DNA from: Cytophagia bacterium
GTDB lineage: Bacteria; Bacteroidota; Bacteroidia; Cytophagales; Cyclobacteriaceae
NCBI GenBank assembly: GCA_013373005.1
Contig: JABXIP010000248.1
Span: 1-9,017 of the forward strand
Length of the DNA: 9,017 nucleotides
Direction of reading: 5' to 3'
The translations under genes were made by a program, and so were the position numbers. Shown one piece after another: positions 5,608 through 9,017 of this stretch (positions within the stretch are counted from its first letter, which is position 1; every line of letters starts with the position of its first letter). Under the pieces are notes generated by a model. The model ran no database searches and had not been told where the DNA came from. It saw only the letters and a program-made list of their open reading frames with translations.

Positions 5608-7083
5608 ATGCATCGAAAGCTGGTCGTCTCATTTTTCTTCTTCGTTGCCATTAAATTATTTGCTCAGGACACTCAGAATTCTGTTCTTAATAACAAAATC
5701 TCAATTCAGTTCGAGAATGTAAGTTTACCTGCAGCACTTCGGCACCTAAACAGGGAAGCTAATCTGAGCTTTTCTTACAACAGCAATATTATTCCCCGAG
5801 ATACCAGAATTGAAGAGTACTATGAGAATGTAACTGTCAAAGATTTGCTTGACGATTTGCTCTCAAAAGGTAATCTATACTATCGTGAGGTAAATGGCAC
5901 AATCATTATACTCAAGCGCATTTATAGTGAAAGGACAGTTACCGGAGTGGTGGTCGATAGAGAGACACAGGAGCCACTTCCATTTGCCAATGTTTTCATA
6001 GATAATAGTACACTCGGTATTGCCACTGATCTGGAAGGTCGGTTTAAGATTGATAATATTCCTGATATCGGATTCAATCTAGTAGTGTCTTATGTAGGTT
6101 ATAAGTCGAAAACCATTCCTTTCAACTACAAGCAAGAGGTTCAAAACAGAAATTTCATTATTGAGATGGAAATTGACCCTATAGCCCTCGAAAGCATTCA
6201 AGTCATAGGTAGATCCAGAAAGCGGAAAAGTAAAGATGACCGTAGGCTTTACAAGCGCTTTGAAGAAGAATTCTTGGGTAAGTCTGACAATGCCAAAGAC
6301 TGTGAAATAGTAAACCCAGAGGTACTTGAATTTGAGATTCTGGATAGTCTGGATAACTACAAGGTAACTGCTGAAGACATCCTCTATATAGAGAACCAGG
6401 CACTTGGTTTTAGAATTGGTTACCTGCTCGAAGAATTTAGGTTTGAAAGTGGCACTAAGATAAACATTGGCTCAGCGCAGTTTAAGGAGTTGGAGCCTAA
6501 GTCTAGAAGACAGTATAGAAAATGGGAAGAAGCCAGAGAAGTTGCTTACAACGGTTCGGTGCTTCACTTCTTAAACTCTCTTATTACTGGCAGAGTGGAA
6601 GCGGAAGGCTTTAGGGTAAATGTAGTTCAATATGATTCGGTTACTTCTGAATACACGACTCCATTAAATCCTCAGCCGCTTAATCAAATTCTTCAGGTGG
6701 AGAAAACAGACAGAGAGTATTTATATACTCTTAAAGCGATTGGAGATATCGAAGTAACCTACAGAGGAGAGTTTGAAGAAGATGATTACAAGAAGCTATA
6801 TAGAAGTAGCTCAAAAAGTGGTAACTATAAATACACCGATAAGAAGGCACGTTCTTCCATTGCCTTATCTGATAGCCAGAGTCTGACTAGTTATCAGGTT
6901 TTTGGATATGATCTTGATGAGGTAGAACTCTTCCAGAAGTCTATTATTTTCTTTAATAAACTAGAGACACCTATAAGCTTTCCTGGACAGTTTATTAGTC
7001 CAAGAGATGTTACTTTCGGAGGTTGGTGGCGCTGGGGAGCTTTTTCCGATGTACTCCCTCTCAACTATCGCCCTTCTAACTAA
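5608..7083 (+). CDS. Exported STN and carboxypeptidase-regulatory-like domain protein without TonB barrel
   Basis: A 491-residue exported protein. Residues 1-19 form a signal peptide (KLVV, a phenylalanine-rich core, cleavage after LFA with mature Gln20). An STN (secretin/TonB short N-terminal) domain covers about 30-104, starting QFENVSLPAALRHL and ending TIIILKR. A carboxypeptidase-regulatory-like beta-sandwich covers about 110-190 (VTGVVVDRETQEPLPFANVFI, then GIATDLEGRFKI and VSYVGYKS). The remaining 300 residues are not a TonB plug or barrel. They carry a conserved-looking pattern I associate with a Bacteroidetes family of unknown function: FLGKSDNAKDCEIVNPEVLEF (222-242), IENQALGFRIGYLLEEF (261-277), AYNGSVLHFLNSL (313-325) and a tryptophan-rich end WWRWG...LPLNYRP (473-489). 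It likely sits in the periplasm or at the outer membrane and signals to the FecR protein encoded 8 bp upstream. The ligand is unknown. The gene ends in an 8-bp convergent overlap with feoB. Confidence 0.9.
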   Translation: MHRKLVVSFFFFVAIKLFAQDTQNSVLNNKISIQFENVSLPAALRHLNREANLSFSYNSNIIPRDTRIEEYYENVTVKDLLDDLLSKGNLYYREVNGTIIILKRIYSERTVTGVVVDRETQEPLPFANVFIDNSTLGIATDLEGRFKIDNIPDIGFNLVVSYVGYKSKTIPFNYKQEVQNRNFIIEMEIDPIALESIQVIGRSRKRKSKDDRRLYKRFEEEFLGKSDNAKDCEIVNPEVLEFEILDSLDNYKVTAEDILYIENQALGFRIGYLLEEFRFESGTKINIGSAQFKELEPKSRRQYRKWEEAREVAYNGSVLHFLNSLITGRVEAEGFRVNVVQYDSVTSEYTTPLNPQPLNQILQVEKTDREYLYTLKAIGDIEVTYRGEFEEDDYKKLYRSSSKSGNYKYTDKKARSSIALSDSQSLTSYQVFGYDLDEVELFQKSIIFFNKLETPISFPGQFISPRDVTFGGWWRWGAFSDVLPLNYRPSN

Positions 7084-9017
7084 AGATGTTGTAAGCTAAG
7101 AGTGCGGCAAAGTAAGCTACTGCCGACATGTAGATGGTTTGTATTATTGGCCATTTCCAGCCTTTTGTTTCTCTGTAAACCACTGCCAACGTGCTCATAC
7201 ATTGCATGGCAAATGCATAAAAAACCATCAGTGAGAAGCCTAAGGCAGGGGTATACATTTTCTCACCAGTTCTAGGATTGATTTCCTTACTCAACTTCTC
7301 TTTAATAGTGAGTTCATCCTCTTCATCGGCCCCAATGCTGTAGATGGTTGAGATGGTGCCAACAAACACTTCTCTGGCAGCAAATGAAGTAATCAGGGCA
7401 ATGCCAATCTTCCAGTCGTAGCCAAGCGGTCTAATGGCGGGCTCAATGAACTTACCAAATCTTCCTGCATATGAGTGTTCCAATTGAAAAGCACTAATGG
7501 CTACCTCAATTTCCTCTTCTGAGGTATTGACAGGAAGTTCTGATCTGACAATCTCTTCAGCTTGTGAGAACTTTTCGCCAGGGCCATAAGAAGCTAAAAC
7601 CCATAAAATAATGGAGATGGCAATGATTACTTTACCGGCTTCAAATACAAAGGTGGTAGACTTCTCATAAATGGTGAGTCCTACGTTTTTCCACTTGGGA
7701 ACCTTATAAGTAGGAAGCTCCATAATGAAGTAACTTCTCTGCTTGGCTTTGATGATGAATTTCATAATCCAGGCAGACAAAATTGCCGCAATTAATCCAA
7801 GCAAATAAAGACCAGTAAGTACAAGTCCTTGAAGGTTGAAGAATCCGAAAATCTCTTTCTGCGGAACTACCAAGGCAATTAACAAGGTGTAAACGGGTAG
7901 TCTGGCCGAGCAACTCATAAAAGGAGTTACAAAAATGGTGATGAGCCTGTCTTTCCAGCTTTCAATGTTTCGGGTGGCCATAATGGCCGGAATAGCACAA
8001 GCCATACCCGATACCAAAGGCACTACACTCTTGCCATTCAAGCCGAAAATCCTCATGATTCTGTCCATCAGAAAAACAGCCCTCGACATATAGCCTGACT
8101 CTTCCAGAAGAGAAATGAAGCCAAATAGCAACGCAATTTGAGGGATGAATACTACTACTCCTGCTAAGCCTGCAATGATTCCATCTGTGATGAGATCATT
8201 GATTACCCCTGATGGTAAAGCGCCTCTAACCCAAGAGGAAAACTCAGTCATAGAGTTTTCAATGAGATTCATTGGCCACTCAGACCAAGCAAATATGGCC
8301 TGAAATAGCAGCAAAAGTATAGCAGCAAAGATGAGGTAACCGAAGACCTTATGGGTAATTATTTTATCTGCTTTTTGAGACAGACTTAAAGTTTTCGCGT
8401 CATCAGTTTTAATGTTCCTGTCTACCGTTTCTGATATCAGCGCATACCTTCCGAGAACCTCTTGCGATTGTGTGGGAACGTCATAGAATCCGGTATCCTT
8501 TTTTATTTGTTCAATCTGCTCTCGCTCATCATCAGATAGAAAGCTAAGTCGAACGTTTTGTTGTGCATATTGGTACGCCCTGTAGTCTTCGTCCAGCTCA
8601 AAGGCCTTTTTAATTCCATCAATTGTCTCTTCAGCCAGTTCTCTAACAGGATAAAATGGCTTGGCCGGTACTCTCAGGTTTTCAGTTAGCGCATTTTTGA
8701 GTGCTTCAATTCCCAGGCCCGAATGAGAATTTGTAGGAATTATTTTTACTCCCAAGTCAATAGATAAAGACCTGAGGTTGAATTTTAATTTTCTTCGCTC
8801 TGCCAAATCCATCATGTTCAATACGAGAACACATGGAATTTTCAGATCACGAATTTGGGTAAAGAGAAGAAGGTTTCGCTTCAGATTGGAGGCATCGGCC
8901 ACAACAATAATTACATCAGGGTGCTGTGGATGATTGAGATTTAGAAGAACCTCCTGAACAATTTGCTCATCTAATGTTTTTGGGAAGATACTGTAGGTGC
9001 CGGGAAGGTCAGTTAAC
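7076..9017 (-). CDS. feoB: Ferrous iron transporter FeoB, N-terminus cut by window edge
   Basis: FeoB imports Fe2+ across the inner membrane with a cytoplasmic G domain attached to a permease. 646 residues are visible; about 50-60 are missing, including the G1 P-loop and G2. The reading frame is open to the window edge. The first visible residues contain the G3 motif DLPGTYS and the family segment TLDEQIV, so the GTG at 8902 is internal and not the start. VVADASNLKRN follows, then G4 NMMD (67-70 of the visible part) and a G5-like TNSHSGLG (95-102). The permease half has hydrophobic spans at about 223-244, 279-304, 395-418, 462-478, 537-555, 591-607 and 624-645. It contains the cysteine-bearing pore (Gate) motifs GMACAIPA (337-344) and PFMSCSARLPV (365-375). 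Its promoter, any Fur site and any feoA lie outside. No truncation or frameshift is seen within the visible part. Confidence 0.97.
   Translation of the reverse strand, partial: LTDLPGTYSIFPKTLDEQIVQEVLLNLNHPQHPDVIIVVADASNLKRNLLLFTQIRDLKIPCVLVLNMMDLAERRKLKFNLRSLSIDLGVKIIPTNSHSGLGIEALKNALTENLRVPAKPFYPVRELAEETIDGIKKAFELDEDYRAYQYAQQNVRLSFLSDDEREQIEQIKKDTGFYDVPTQSQEVLGRYALISETVDRNIKTDDAKTLSLSQKADKIITHKVFGYLIFAAILLLLFQAIFAWSEWPMNLIENSMTEFSSWVRGALPSGVINDLITDGIIAGLAGVVVFIPQIALLFGFISLLEESGYMSRAVFLMDRIMRIFGLNGKSVVPLVSGMACAIPAIMATRNIESWKDRLITIFVTPFMSCSARLPVYTLLIALVVPQKEIFGFFNLQGLVLTGLYLLGLIAAILSAWIMKFIIKAKQRSYFIMELPTYKVPKWKNVGLTIYEKSTTFVFEAGKVIIAISIILWVLASYGPGEKFSQAEEIVRSELPVNTSEEEIEVAISAFQLEHSYAGRFGKFIEPAIRPLGYDWKIGIALITSFAAREVFVGTISTIYSIGADEEDELTIKEKLSKEINPRTGEKMYTPALGFSLMVFYAFAMQCMSTLAVVYRETKGWKWPIIQTIYMSAVAYFAALLAYNIFS

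Noticed and set aside
6203..6403. 66-codon minus-strand frame opposite the STN gene
   Set aside because: Antisense shadow of a conserved motif block, with no support for coding.
7105..7125. CGGCA/TGCCG inverted repeat near the end of feoB as a terminator
   Set aside because: Short stem, 11-base loop, no T tract on either strand, and it encodes conserved feoB residues.
7076..8902. Reading feoB as a 608-residue gene starting at GTG 8902
   Set aside because: The frame continues open to the window edge and upstream codons encode the FeoB G3 motif DLPGTYS and TLDEQIV, so the gene is cut by the window and starts outside it.
3986..9017. Assigning the ECF/FecR cassette to iron uptake because feoB is adjacent
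   Set aside because: feoB is on the opposite strand and convergent, and FecR-type regulators in Bacteroidetes control many functions; adjacency alone does not show an iron role.

Overview
The window reads as a chromosomal segment of a Bacteroidetes bacterium, probably a marine or environmental Cytophagales-type lineage. The evidence is a Bacteroidetes-type ECF sigma factor with a hydrophobic C-terminal tail, followed by FecR/DUF4974 and STN/carboxypeptidase-regulatory proteins. Shine-Dalgarno sequences are generally absent, base composition is moderately AT-rich, and there are matches to the Bacteroidetes -33/-7 promoter consensus (TTTG ... TAnnTTTG). Genus cannot be assigned from the sequence alone. 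No mobile element, CRISPR array, tRNA or rRNA was seen.

Layout, left to right. Positions 1-57 may be the tail of an unidentified plus-strand gene. A leader follows, then a small uncharacterised plus-strand gene (155-376) whose stop shares the palindrome CTAG with the stop of purE. The minus-strand block 373-3866 reads MutS-like ATPase, purK, purE. purK and purE overlap by ATGA and catalyse the two-step conversion of AIR to CAIR in purine synthesis. The MutS-like gene lies 54 bp upstream of purK and encodes a membrane-anchored MutS core/ATPase without a mismatch-recognition domain.

A 119-bp divergent region (3867-3985) holds a candidate promoter and a 16-bp near-palindrome. It leads into a plus-strand block (3986-7083) of ECF sigma factor, FecR-type anti-sigma factor and an exported STN plus carboxypeptidase-regulatory-domain protein. 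The genes are tightly spaced and look like a trans-envelope signalling cassette. The third protein has no TonB plug or beta-barrel, so it is not a normal SusC/FecA-type transducer. The anti-sigma C-terminus and the third protein's N-terminus show the same F-[DE]-N-V-x-L signature, which suggests related domains facing each other in the periplasm.

The right end (7076-9017, minus) is most of feoB, the GTP-dependent ferrous iron permease. Its N-terminus (P-loop, G1 and G2) lies beyond the window. It converges on the STN gene with an 8-bp overlap. Most of the window is well-understood housekeeping sequence. The parts most worth a second look are the barrel-less signalling cassette and the membrane MutS-like ATPase.
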